Of a stretch of DNA of 64,000 nucleotides, positions 9,720 through 20,212 are shown in pieces. Position 1 is the stretch's first letter; every line of letters begins with the position of its first letter. The notes below the pieces were generated by a model. That model made no database searches. It had not been told where the DNA came from and was given only the letters and a program-made list of their open reading frames with translations. The position numbers and the translations under genes are program-made. Source of the stretch: Diplodia intermedia (taxonomy: Eukaryota; Ascomycota; Dothideomycetes; Botryosphaeriales; Botryosphaeriaceae); the NCBI GenBank assembly GCA_021495925.1, contig JAKEKT010000094.1, forward strand, positions 62,001 through 126,000, given 5' to 3'.

Positions 9720-10788
9720 ATGTCCACGCTACCCTCCCTCCCCCGCGAACTCCGGCAAAACATCCTCTTCCTCGCCATCCAGCAAGAAACCCAGCTCGTC
9801 GGCAGTACCACCCGGCCGGCCACCATCACCACCCTCCTCGGCGACTGCAAAGCCCTCCGCCGCGACATGCCCTGGGCCATCGCCGCCCGGACGCCCGCGA
9901 CGCGCCACCTCCTCCCGCCCTCCGACCCGGCCTCCCCGCCACCCACCCTCACCGTCGACGGCGTCCCCTGCACCCCGGCCCCCACCGCACCCACGCTCAC
10001 CCGAGCTCGCCCTCTTCCACGCCGCGCGCGCTCCCCCGCACCATCCGCAGCGCCGACCGCGCCCTCGGCAACCCCGAGCTCGTCGCCGCGTGGCGTGGCG
10101 TGGCGCGACGCCGCCGTCCCCCATGCCAGCTGCCCGACCATCTCTCGTCGTCGTCGTCGTCGTCGTCGTCGGACATCACCACCACCGCCACCGTCGCCCT
10201 CGACGTCACGCCCGCGCCCGGCTGGATGCGGGAGGGCCCGCGGCGCGGCGCGGCGCGGTGCTTCGTGGACGGGCAGGTGCGGGGGGCGCGTGCGGGTCGA
10301 GTTGATGGGGACGCTGGCGGTGGCGAGTAGTGGGTTCGTGGGGGAGGTGGGGCGGGATGGGGGGGGGGCGGGGGTGGGTTGATGGCGCGGGAGCGGGCGG
10401 GGGGCTGGAGGGGATTAAGCGCGTTGTGCGTGGGTTGGCGCCGAAGAAGAAGATGGGAACGGCGGATGTGGGGAGGGCGGTGAGGCTGGCGCCGTTGAGG
10501 AAGGTGCGGTGGTCGGGAAGGTCGGTGAGGTTGTTTGGGAAGGCTTGTGGGGAGGCGGGGGTTGAGGCGGTGGGGGAGGATTTGAGGGTGTTGGCCGAGT
10601 TGATGGTGGATGGGCGGAGGGCGCGGCTGGAGATGCCGCCGGCGGGGAATGTGCACCGGGCGATGGTGCATAGCTTGGCGCAGGATATGGGGCTGCGGAC
10701 GGCGTCGGAAGGGGATGGGGAGGGTCGGTATGTTGTCGTTAGCAAGAAGGACGTTGGGGACTATGAAAGCACCGCGGTGACTGCGTAA
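9720..10788 (+). pseudogene. F-box-like plus R3H-domain locus with disrupted frame
   Basis: The 5' end in frame 3 starts MSTLPSLPRELRQNILFLAI, an F-box-like opening. Coherent coding then shifts to frame 1 near 10005 (ELALFHAAR) and to frame 2 near 10040 (LPRTIRSADRALGNPELVAA). It reappears in frame 1 from about 10390 to the stop at 10788. That last block ends PPAGNVHRAMVHSLAQDMGL then RYVVVSKK, matching an R3H single-stranded nucleic-acid-binding domain, including the R-x3-H core. No GT-AG introns join all blocks cleanly. The first shifts fall in GC dinucleotide runs, so indels are likely; a further change falls in a G-rich run near 10360. It may be a decaying gene, an assembly problem in GC-rich DNA, or two genes. 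Confidence 0.45.
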
Positions 10789-10950
10789 ACGAGGCTCTGG
10801 GGCTTTGCACTTACTGGCTGTTATATGTACGCCAGTTTCTATGGCAAGTACGGTGGCGTTGACGTTTTGGGGGAGTTCGGAGCAAGGCGAAACTTTTGGA
10901 CATACTAACTATTATTACATTTAGGTACCTCATCTCAAAACAAGCCTCTT

Positions 10951-12630
10951 CTACGCCGCAACCTTGATATGCAACACCCAATCATCATCCACACTCCCAC
11001 TCGTCGGAGGCACGAACGGCTTCCTTCCCGCCAACTCAAACGCCGCCGCACTGCCTGTCTCATTCCGATACACCCCCAGCCTCGGATCCCACCACCTCGC
11101 CCTCGCACTACCAGCCGCCGCCTCCCCACCAAAATGCTCCTTCAACGCCTCAAGGTCAAGATCGAACGCATCGCCATACCCGGCATAAACCCAGTACTGG
11201 TCCACGCTTACAAGCCCGGCGACATACCGATTGCCCTCGAACGCCAACACATCATCCGCGCCCCCCTCCCTACTCAAAATGAAACCGCGCTCCGGTTCCA
11301 AACCCTCCACCTCGGCCCTCCCCAGCCCCGCAAACAGCCTCCGCACGTACCCCGCCTGCTTCGCGCCGGGATACTCCAACACATCGCGCCACGACTCGCC
11401 CACCGGCTGCCCGATCTGCGCGGGATACCACAATCCCTCTCCCGCCAGCTGCGCCGCGGGCGCGTACATCTGCCACACCGCGTTCGCGCCGTACGTGACG
11501 CCGCACGCGCCGCCCAGCACCGCGGCGTAGAAGCCGTGGCGGACGTGGCTCGCGTTCCACAGCGGCCGCGACGCGTTGAAGCCGACGTGCGCGCCCTCGT
11601 AGTGGTTTTCGAGATCGACGACGGGGCCGGCGAAGGCGCGCCGCATGGCGGCGATGCGCTCGTAGTTGCGCGTCGCGTCCCACCCCTGCAGCGCGGTGAA
11701 GTGCGTGTCGACGGTGCCGGCGGAGGGGATGTTGTGCCCGGATTGGACGGCGTCCATGGAGAGGGTGCCGAGGGTGCCGTTGAGGTACTGCGGGTGGTGG
11801 TGTTAGTGGGTTTGGTGGTGGGGAGGAGGAGGGAGAGGAGGACGCACGTTGTGGCCGTACGGCAGCGGCGTCTCGGGCGCGGCGATCCACATGTTGGTGG
11901 GATGCCACGAGACGAAGGGGGTGAAGCCGGCCTTTGCCTCCTCCGCCTCGAAGCCGCGCACCATGCGCGCCCACACGGCCCGCGTGTCGGTGATGGGGCC
12001 GAGCAGCGTCGCCGGGTCCGCCGCCGTCGTCGGGTCGGCGCGGAAGGCGTCCTGCGCGGCCGACGCGTTGCACGCCCAGAAGCCGTTGGAGTCGCCGCCG
12101 ACCAGCTTCGGCAGCCCGGGGTAGCGCGCACCGACGTAGCGGCCGAAGGACTCGGCCGACGCCTCGTCGAAGATGACGGGCCCGTTGTGCCAGCCGCAGT
12201 TCACCCACCGGCCCCAGGTCGGCACCAGCGCGATCAGGATGCCGTGGTGCGCGGCGCGCCGGACGGCCCAGTCGACGTGGGCGAAGTAGGCTTCGTTGGG
12301 GCGCAGCGGGTCGGCGTCGTGCAGCGGGAGGTGGCCGTAGAAGTTGGGGAAGGTGGTGCCGTTGAGCTCGGAGAGCACGACCGACTGCACGACGTTGAAG
12401 CCCTTGCTGGCCCGGTCCTGCAGGTAGTGCTCGATGTCGCTGCGGTTGAGGCGGTGGAACAGCTCCCACGCGGTGTCGGCCTGCCAGAAGAACGGCTCGC
12501 CGCTGCTGGTGCGGTACAGGTACCGGCCCGAGGCTGAGATGGAGAGGTGGCTCCACGGCACCGCCGTGCTGTTGTCGGCGAATGCGCCGCCGAGCGAGAG
12601 GAGAGCGAGCAGTGAAGATGTCGCCCGCAT
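10951..12630 (-). CDS. Secreted apiosidase-like glycoside hydrolase (DUF4038, GH140-like)
   Basis: Two exons, 12630-11848 and 11787-10951, with intron donor GTGCGT and acceptor CGCAG. The product is 539 residues. Residues 1-18 are a signal peptide (MRATSSLLALLSLGGAFA). The chain then reads RYLYRTSSGEPFFWQADTAW, the N-terminal strand typical of the (beta/alpha)8 apiosidase-like fold. SNGFWACNAS and VVDLENHYEGAH lie where acidic catalytic residues are expected. The last about 90 residues form the beta-sandwich domain that accompanies DUF4038 (ending SVDDDWVLHIKVAA). Known relatives remove apiose or related sugars from plant rhamnogalacturonan. The exact substrate here is inference. A TATA element lies 66 bp upstream of the start. 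Confidence 0.85.
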
Positions 12631-12695
12631 TTTTTCTGGCCTCTGTGCCTGAAGGGATGAGGCTCAAACGACGCGTCGAAGTGGCGGCTCCCGGA

Positions 12696-12702
12696 ATTTA
12701 TA
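12696..12702 (-). promoter_or_regulatory. TATA box for the apiosidase-like gene
   Basis: TATAAAT on the minus strand, 66 bp before the ATG at 12630, flanked by GC-rich sequence. Confidence 0.55.
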
Positions 12703-14361
12703 GTGCGGGTTTTTGGCCGTCAAGCTTTGACCGAAACCGGGCCGGGTACCTGTCGAAAGACAAGCACGAGACATTGACTTCTCCCGCACTTGGACGTGAT
12801 GCCCCGCAGTCTGACGTTCGGTGCGGATCCAGCGGTGCGGAGAACGCCTTTTGTGGGTTTCCTCGGCCGGGGAACCCACGGCGCTCAGGTCGGGGGTGGG
12901 CCTCAAAAGGTCTGAGCAGAGGACATGATGTTACCGTTGCTTCGGAAATGCACAGTCGAGCTGCCAGGGAATTGCTGTGGGCGACGTGGGGTCGGGTCGG
13001 ATGCGGGGAACGTCGAGGGGGCCCATGTCGAGATAAAGACGTGCAGTGTGTACCGGCTGAACACCCCAGAGAAGATCTTCATCGTCTGGAGTGCATCCGA
13101 GGTCGCGTGGCCCGGCACCGGGGAAACGCCGCTGGACGTCATCGCTGCCCAATGAGGCAACTGGAGCCTCTGGGGTCCCTTCTCGGTTAATGCTCCGAAC
13201 GTCGCCCAAGCCGTTCCTGATGAATTGCCGATCGCCCAACGACGACCCTCGTCTCCGCCTGGAGAACATACGATTGACAAGCCACGCATTCACCCCATCG
13301 AATTGCGCGACTACCACATGTTGTTGACATCCTTTCCCTGTGTCCGACTCCAGCCCGACTACAACGGAAGAGGTTCTGGACTCGAGCAGCGTCTCAATTC
13401 TGCAGGCTCTCATCTGAATCGACTTATAGCACGGCCTAGTGACAATCCCTAGCAGCCATGCCATCCACTTCAAGCACTTCGAGACCAGGAGTCCGTTGGA
13501 TGCTATGAGGCTACGTAATAAGCCCGAGCAAGCAGTCAAGTTCATCGTTGTTTTATTTTTTATTTCCCTTCCGCGCTTCGCCTTTCCACTTCTAGAGGTA
13601 GTATCTCGTCGGCGAGCAACAAAAAAAAAAAAAAGAGAAAGAGGAAGAAAGAAAGGAAGAAAGAAGAAAAAGGTGCATCTAGTCGCCAATGTAACCACTA
13701 AAGATGACCCAGCCCCGGTACAGAACCCGAAGCGTCTGCTACGGCTCCTTACCCGCCTGCCCCACATCAATCCCAAACCTCTTGCTCTCCCCTTCCCCCC
13801 ACCAACCCATCCTAAACACCATCCCCTTGAACACTTTCTCCTCCTATGAGACTCTAAAGAGGTAACCGCTACTTCTGCCATCAGAATGTCTTTCGACCGA
13901 CCTCTCGGACTTGCCGCGCGACAGCGCCGATCTCCGAGTGGGACCCGGCTACGGGACGACGAGTAAGTATGGCCCGAAGTTGCTCGGCTGAGAAATCATT
14001 GCATGCTGACATCTATCGAAGAAGCCTATACAATACAAAGATTTGCGCACTACGGCGATCCCTGCGACACACGCAATGACGCGGCTCCCGTTATCGCGAC
14101 CTCACCACTATCGACGCCTCCGCTAACGTCGGTGATTTCCGCCGGCAGCTTAGTCACCCGCCGCTACTACTACACAAGGCAGAAACGTCGCGACGACGGT
14201 GGGCGCCGCCGCGCCGGCGCCGGTTCCGGTGTGTCTGCCTGGCACAGCCACAACCGCAGCTCTTGGTAGAGCTTGATTCTCCTCTCCTGTTGTCCCGATC
14301 CTTCTCGGCCAACAAACAAACACCCCATGCTCTTCCCAGTTTCCAACCCCGCGCCGACGCC
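12703..14361. other. Intergenic, about 1.65 kb, with a polypurine tract
   Basis: No supported gene. Long open frames on both strands (12582-13190 plus, 12931-13881 minus) show no family motif. Bases 13620-13672 are almost pure A/G, starting with an A run of about 14. An ATG at 13886 followed by a GTAAGT donor near 13963 could begin a short transcript, but no sensible continuation was found. Confidence 0.4.
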
Positions 14362-15679
14362 ATGCTCGACCCGCAGTGTTTGTCCTGCAAGAAGCGCCGC
14401 GTGCGCTGCGACACGGTGCAGCCGGGCTGCGGCCAGTGTAAGAAGAAGGGCATCGACTGCCCCGGCTACCGCAAGCCCTTGGTATGGGTCAACCGTACCG
14501 AGTCCGACGCCGCGCCGCCGGTGCAGAGACGGACCAAGCGGGGGGCTGATGGCCACGGGAACTTCGTCTTCAAAACCCAGCGCATCAAATCGTCGCCGAC
14601 AAACGACGATGACGAAGACGACGGGAAGCGAACACGAGGAGACGGCGTGGTGGTTCGCCAGCTCGCTCGACCGCCGATTCCCCAGACGTGGCCCTCTGCC
14701 GATCCGCAAATGCTGCGGCTGATGAACTGGGCGGCGCATCGTATGTATTCCGTCGCGTTGCCCATTGCCGCGCCGAGTCCTAACAGCCCCCGCTAGACAA
14801 CGACGTCGTTGCCCCAACGCCGGTTCCCGACGCCGCATTCGTCCACATGCTGCAGGCCCCGCTGGGCGAGTGGATCGGATGCCAACAGGCGGTGCAGGAC
14901 TTATGGGTGCTACTGGCCATGCAGCACCGCGTCATCACCGCAGAAACAAACCCGCAGAACGACGCCGAGGTCTGCTGGTACCGAGTCCGCTCCATCGCCG
15001 GCCTCAACCGTCTCCTCGCCGATCCCGAAACGCAGCTCACCGACGATACTCTGGAGGCCGTGATGATGCTTCTCATGGCAGAGGTGGGTGTCCGTGTCCA
15101 ATACTGCAGTGTGTGGAACCAAGTGCTAAACACGATTGGGTCGAAAAGGTGCAGTCGAATGCCACAAACACCTGGCACCACCACCTCCAAGGCGCTGCGA
15201 CCATCGTCGATCTGAGGGGGGGTTGGGAAAAGCACCTGCAAGAGCGTCAATCAGAGCCAGAAACGATACTACTGCTGCTATTGTGAGTGCGGGGCCGGGG
15301 ATCAGTACTTATAATTTCCGACACCAACAACCACCACCTAACCCCCTCGCCAACGCAGCTACGACGTCATGAGCAGCACGACCTGCAACGCGCAACACCT
15401 ACGCAAACCCCTCTTCTCCGCCGCATGGTCCGACTACGCCGCCATGCAGCCCCACTGGGAGGAAGCCTTCTCCCACGACTCCTCCTTCGTCCTGCCGCCG
15501 CCCTGGCCGCTCTTCTGGAGCATCATCCGCATCAACGACGTCCGCGCCTCCATGGCCCGCCTCAACTTCGCCTTCAGCGACCGCCCCCATCCCACCGGCT
15601 CCGCCTCCGCGCACGACTTCCGCGCCACCGTCGCCGCCGTCCTGCGCCACATCCGCGCTTTCGACCCCGACGCCTGGTT

Positions 15680-15710
<31 letters not shown>

Positions 15711-15985
15711 GACCCGAGCTGCGTAAGCGCAAGGAACGAGGCGGATCATCTCGCGCTGCTGCACTGCCTGCGCGACGCCGTTGCGCTGTACTGCCTGCGC
15801 ACCCTCGTCGTCGAGCTGACGGCGCCGTTCCGCGCGTGGCTGGACGACGACGGCGGCGGCGGCGGTGGCGGCGGCTTGCTTGATGCCGTGTTCGGCGGAA
15901 AGAGCGCCGAGGACGTGCGCCGGGGATGCGTGCGAGCGTTGCTGGCGCGCCTGGGCTTCGCCGGGGTCGTCGAGGGCGGGGCTGG

Positions 15986-16020
<35 letters not shown>

Positions 16021-16289
16021 TGGCGGACGACAGTTATGCGTGGTGCGGGGCTACGTGGCCGCTGTTCGTCGCCGGGTACGAAGTCGACGGGTGCGGCGGG
16101 TCGGTGGAGGAAGTGCGGGCGATGAGGGCGTTTGTGGCGGGCAGGCTGCGGGCGCTTGCGGTCAAGACGGGGACGTGGAGTGACATCAATGCTGCGGATG
16201 TGCTGGGGAGGGTGTGGGGGATGCGGGATGAGGGGCGCGGGCCGACGTGGGAGGAGGTGTTTGTTGAGAGGCAGGTGCTGGTTGGATGA
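14362..16289 (+). CDS. Zn2Cys6 fungal-specific transcription factor
   Basis: Four exons (14362-14740, 14797-15083, 15149-15282, 15359-16289) give 576 residues; all splice sites are GT-AG and in frame. The start gives MLDPQCLSCKKRRVRC. The binuclear cluster uses Cys 6, 9, 16, 23, 26 and 33 in C-x2-C-x6-C-x6-C-x2-C-x6-C spacing. After a basic, acidic-patched linker comes the fungal-specific middle region (GEWIGCQQAVQDLWVLLAMQ, TWHHHLQGAATIVDLRGG, SAAWSDYAAMQPHWEEAF). The family binds CGG half-sites in the nucleus. Targets are unknown; it starts 1.7 kb from the divergent apiosidase-like gene. Exon 4 carries ten consecutive Arg codons (from about 15681), a Gly run, and about twelve Ser codons (15988-16020). 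Confidence 0.85.
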
Positions 16290-17391
16290 AGGAATAAAAG
16301 AATAGTGCGCGATGGGCCTTGTCAAGCCGACCGCATGCGGGTAGAGGACCAACATTGCCAAAAGTGTAGACCCTTTTCGCCGCTTCACGTTCGTTTACCT
16401 GAAGAAGTTGGCGTTGCAGTGGAAACGCCCACAGCGGACGTGAAAAAGCATCCCCACTGAAATGCGCATTCGCGCCCGCCTGCTCACAAGCAGCCTTCAG
16501 AGCGCTCTGAACTAGAATGCAAGCTTCCCATCAATTGCACGGCAAGATCAGTTGGCGTCAATGTAAGGTCACTTAAGCGCCTGCATTCACTAAGCGTGAA
16601 GTGAAAGGAGGCAGTACTGTAATGGTTCGAAGCATCGACAGTTGGTCTCGAGGAAGCAGGGTCAGGCGGTGATCGCGATGAACCTGAGTTTGTCGTCGAT
16701 GGAGGCTCATGGCGGACCTTGCGTCAAGAATAGGCGAGCGTGCTGGGCGGCCTCTCCGGCAGCGTTATTCGCTAATAGAATCTTCAGAAGCCAATAACCG
16801 GCTTAAATGCGGGCCTCGTGGAGTGGAAGGACAAGAGGTACGAAACCGCAGCACGGATTCTTTGCATCTTGCTTTCAACCATCATACCGTCTCCGGCAAT
16901 CGTGGTCCTCTACTTCATCCGAAGCATGCTTATACGCATCATCGCATCCATAGGCTTTTCAGCAGCCTTTTCCATTGCCGTCGCCCTTCTCACCTCTGCA
17001 CGACCGGCAGAAATATTTGCCGCTACTGTCGCGTAAGTCCTCAGTTCCTGGACAAGGAACGCGGAGAAATTGACTTCATGTGCCAGTTTTGCTGCTGTGC
17101 AGGTCGTGTTCATCGGAAGCGCCAATGCATGATGAACAGCCTCCGCGCAAGGCTGCAAACAATACATTCCGGGAATGATCGGCTCAAGATTCAACCAACG
17201 TTTGGCTTGGGAAAATTGTTTGGCTGGAGAGGCTGAGGTGGTAAGGCGTAACCAGGCGATGGTCATAAAGCAATTCTTTTACGAGTTTTGATAGCCATCC
17301 TCAAGAAAACTTGTCCTCAATTCCTTTCGTTTGAGGCACTCACCATGAGGACAATTGGTGAGAGGTAGGAGATCTTCGTCTCTGGTGCAAC
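16290..17391. other. Intergenic, about 1.1 kb
   Basis: Open frames at 16709-17236 (plus) and 16910-17266 (minus) have no recognisable motif. It separates the 3' ends of the regulator and of the minus-strand DUF4238 gene, so terminators should lie here. Confidence 0.4.
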
Positions 17392-19755
17392 TCAATACAG
17401 CCTCCCCGTCTTCCAACCCGAACTCACAAAATTCTCAATCTGCCTCTCAAGGTTCTCACACCAGTAAAAGACATACCGAAACACAACAATGGCAGAGATC
17501 AGCGTTGCCAGCGCTGCCAGCACCATAAGAACGAGATTCCTGACAGACGCCTCGTCGTCGTTTTCGCTTCCCGAAGGCGAGTCCGCCGGTACGGCAGCCG
17601 AGGAATCCAGTCCGGCATCCGCTCGACCATCAGCAGCTTTATTGGCCGCCTCTGCCAGGCCTGGCTCCGTCGTAAGAGGTCGACGCTGCTCTATCCTGCG
17701 CGGAAGGAAAGACCGGATCCGCGAACACGATTTCCATAGATAGTAAAACAAGCAGTAATAAATGACGCCAAGTAGTATGAGCGGCACGAGGAGAACGAAA
17801 CGAGAGATAAGCTCGTATCTCATCTCGCGGGTGCGTTCCTCATGGACTTTCTCCGCTTCTGTTTCTTCGGCTTGTGTTTTCTCAGCTTGCAATCTGAGGA
17901 TATCAAGAGCCTGCTGGTGTTTGGATTGTACCCAATGAGCGTCATTCTCGAGATCCTTGACGCCTTTCAAAGCCTTCGCCATGATCTCGAGGCCTTGTGC
18001 GTATTCCTCGTCGCTCATCCGTGCGCTCTCGCCCCGTGCTGTCTTCTCTACTTGGTTTCTCTCCAGTTCCTTTTTCTCTGCTTCCTCCTTCGGTTCCTCC
18101 TTCTCCGCTTCTTTCTTCTTCAGTTCCTTTCTGTCCGACCCCTTCTTCTCCGGTTCCCTTCTCTCCCACCGTCTTCTTTCCTCCTTTGTCATCTTCATAT
18201 ACTCTGATATATCCAGTAGAAGGTGCTGGTATTGCCACCGTGGCGGCGGTGTGAACTGGCTGCCCGTATAGCCGGCACCTCCCGCGTCCCGCCTGAGCCT
18301 CTCGAGCACTGCTTGTTCAAAGAGAAAGTCTCTACCCGAGTCATCCACATGCACGTTGTACATCAGACGGACACTCGATCCGAGGAGCGCAGCAGCCCGT
18401 TCCAATTTCTGCAGCTGAAGCAAGACGCGGTCGTACGGGTCGGACACGATCTTGAGGGGGTACGCGCCGGCGACGTCGCAAGGGTCGGCGAGATAGAAGT
18501 CGATCGCCCTCCTCGCCGCAGCGGGGTCGGCGAAGACGACGGCGGAGGTGTCGTGGGACTCGTTCAAGATGACGGCGTTGATTTTCTGCACGTGGTTGGA
18601 TGACAGCGGGAAGAGGGGGAAATCGAACCGGTGGTCGGCGCGGGGTGTCCCGTCATCGCCGTCGACGAGGAAAGGCGCTCCGTCGACGAATCTGGTGTAC
18701 GAGTTGCGCGCCTTCGCCACGGGGAGGTCCTCGAGGAGGGAGCCGGTCATGTCGTATTCGGTGTGCAGCCGCCGGTGCAGCTCGCGCTGCAGCAGCCTGC
18801 TCTCTCGTGTGCCCGGAACGCCGTCTTCTTCGTCGTTGGGCAGGAGCGTGCTGCGGAGGACCATCATGACCTTTGGCGATACGGCGGAGAAGTTGTGGTA
18901 CTCGGTGCACGCCGTTGTGTGGTTTTCGCCGGTGAAAGGGTTGGTCGTGTGGCTGACGGGTCCTTCGTAGATGTCGTAGGCGTTCTCGGTGAGGAGGAAT
19001 TCGTCGCCGGGGTCGGAAGGCGTGCAGAAAGACAGGTACATCAGCTGCAGGTTGACGAATGCCCACTCTCATGCGTCGCCGGGGTAGAGTCGTGTCAAGA
19101 TGTCGGAGAACCACTTCCCGTCTTTGCCGATCTTCACCTCGGCCATTGTCTTGATGTTGTCCAACCAGACTTCAATCGGCTTCTTGAATCCTCTCTCGCG
19201 CATGTGCTGAATCAGACTTTCCTTGTCGCGGGCCTGGTAGTCGTTGATATCTTTGTTGTAGAAGCGTTTGTGCTGGTTGGATCCCCTATATCTCATGACG
19301 AACAGGAACCTGCGCAGCTCGTCTCTCTCCGAGCGCAGGAGCCGCACCGTTGGAAGCCCACTCTCCTGTGCTTTTCGGACCTTGTGGAAAATCGGCGCTA
19401 CGGTGCACTCAAGTACACTCAGCTGTTTCTCAATATGCTGCTGGTTGGCCGATCTTTGGAGATCTCGGTACATGTCCCGCTGACCGAAAGCTCGAGCCAA
19501 CGGAGCCTCGACCTTCTTGACTTCCGGGTCAAGCTGCAAAACATGGAGCAGCTCTGGCTTGTCTTGCATTCCCTGCTTTTGCTTTCTTCGCTTGCCCTTG
19601 CTCTTGCGCGGTATAGCGGGCTCGAAATGGTACGCAAAGTTCCTTAGGATGAATCGAGGGACGTAGTGGTGGTATTGCGAGCCTTCTGTTGATGTTCGGC
19701 CGTCCGAGGGTTGTGGTGTGCACACATCGTGCGACATTCGAGTAGAGTCTCCCAT
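17392..19755 (-). pseudogene. DUF4238 membrane protein, interrupted by one in-frame TGA
   Basis: One frame runs 788 codons including the final stop, broken by a single TGA at 19071-19069. The N-terminal 228 residues carry the DUF4238 hallmark YHHYVPRFILRNF. Directly after the TGA the same frame continues EWAFVNLQLMYLSFCTPSDP, the next conserved DUF4238 block, so no frameshift has occurred. A Lys/Glu-rich coiled-coil region follows (about 18220-17950). Two C-terminal membrane helices are visible, VLLVPLILLGVIYYCLFYYL and LVLMVLAALATLISAIVVF. No credible intron removes the TGA without deleting conserved sequence. The biochemical role of DUF4238 is unknown. It is either a young nonsense allele, a readthrough gene, or a sequencing error. 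Confidence 0.7.
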
Positions 19756-20212
19756 AACGGATGCTTCGCGGTTGGATGGTGAGTGATGAGAGACGAACTT
19801 GTAGGTTTTCAGACAGACGTGCAGAAGACGAGGCTGAGTGTGTACTTAAGCGCTGGAGAGCGTGCGGCGTAGTCGGAAAAGCGGGGATGAAGACCAATCA
19901 GATAGCCCTGTCGCCCAACACGAATTAAAATGCGACACGCGCCTGCCGACAGTTTAATGGTACACAGTCGGCGATCGGGTTGCGCATACTTCTCCCCAGA
20001 AGCCAGAACTGGGCCGAAGACCCCACTCCTTCGGGGTGCTTTGATCCCCAATGTACCGGATTGACGGACAGAATGATACCGCAGCGAGGCCAAAGAGCAT
20101 TCTGCATGGTTTCCGACCATGAATGTTCATCATATCCACAAGCTCAAGTTAATCACACGCCGCCTCCATCATGAACGGGTCCAAGCAGAACACAACCGCC
20201 ACTCCTCACCCT
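19756..20212. other. Intergenic, about 460 bp
   Basis: Upstream region of the DUF4238 gene and downstream of the transporter. No supported gene or clear motif. Confidence 0.4.

Noticed and set aside
11270..12667. 465-codon minus-strand frame overlapping the apiosidase-like gene
   Set aside because: It is the +1 shadow of the real gene; Arg/Pro-rich with no motif, while the chosen frame has a signal peptide and the DUF4038 pattern.
12582..13190. 202-codon open frame on the plus strand overlapping the apiosidase-like start
   Set aside because: Antisense to a well-supported signal peptide and promoter; no motif.
12931..13881. 316-codon open frame on the minus strand
   Set aside because: No family motif, includes a Phe run from the A tract, and overlaps other equally long frames. 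It looks like chance in GC-rich DNA.
13886..14269. Possible two-exon small gene starting at an ATG with a GTAAGT donor
   Set aside because: The donor phase does not match the open frame after the next AG, and the in-phase continuation stops within about 20 codons.
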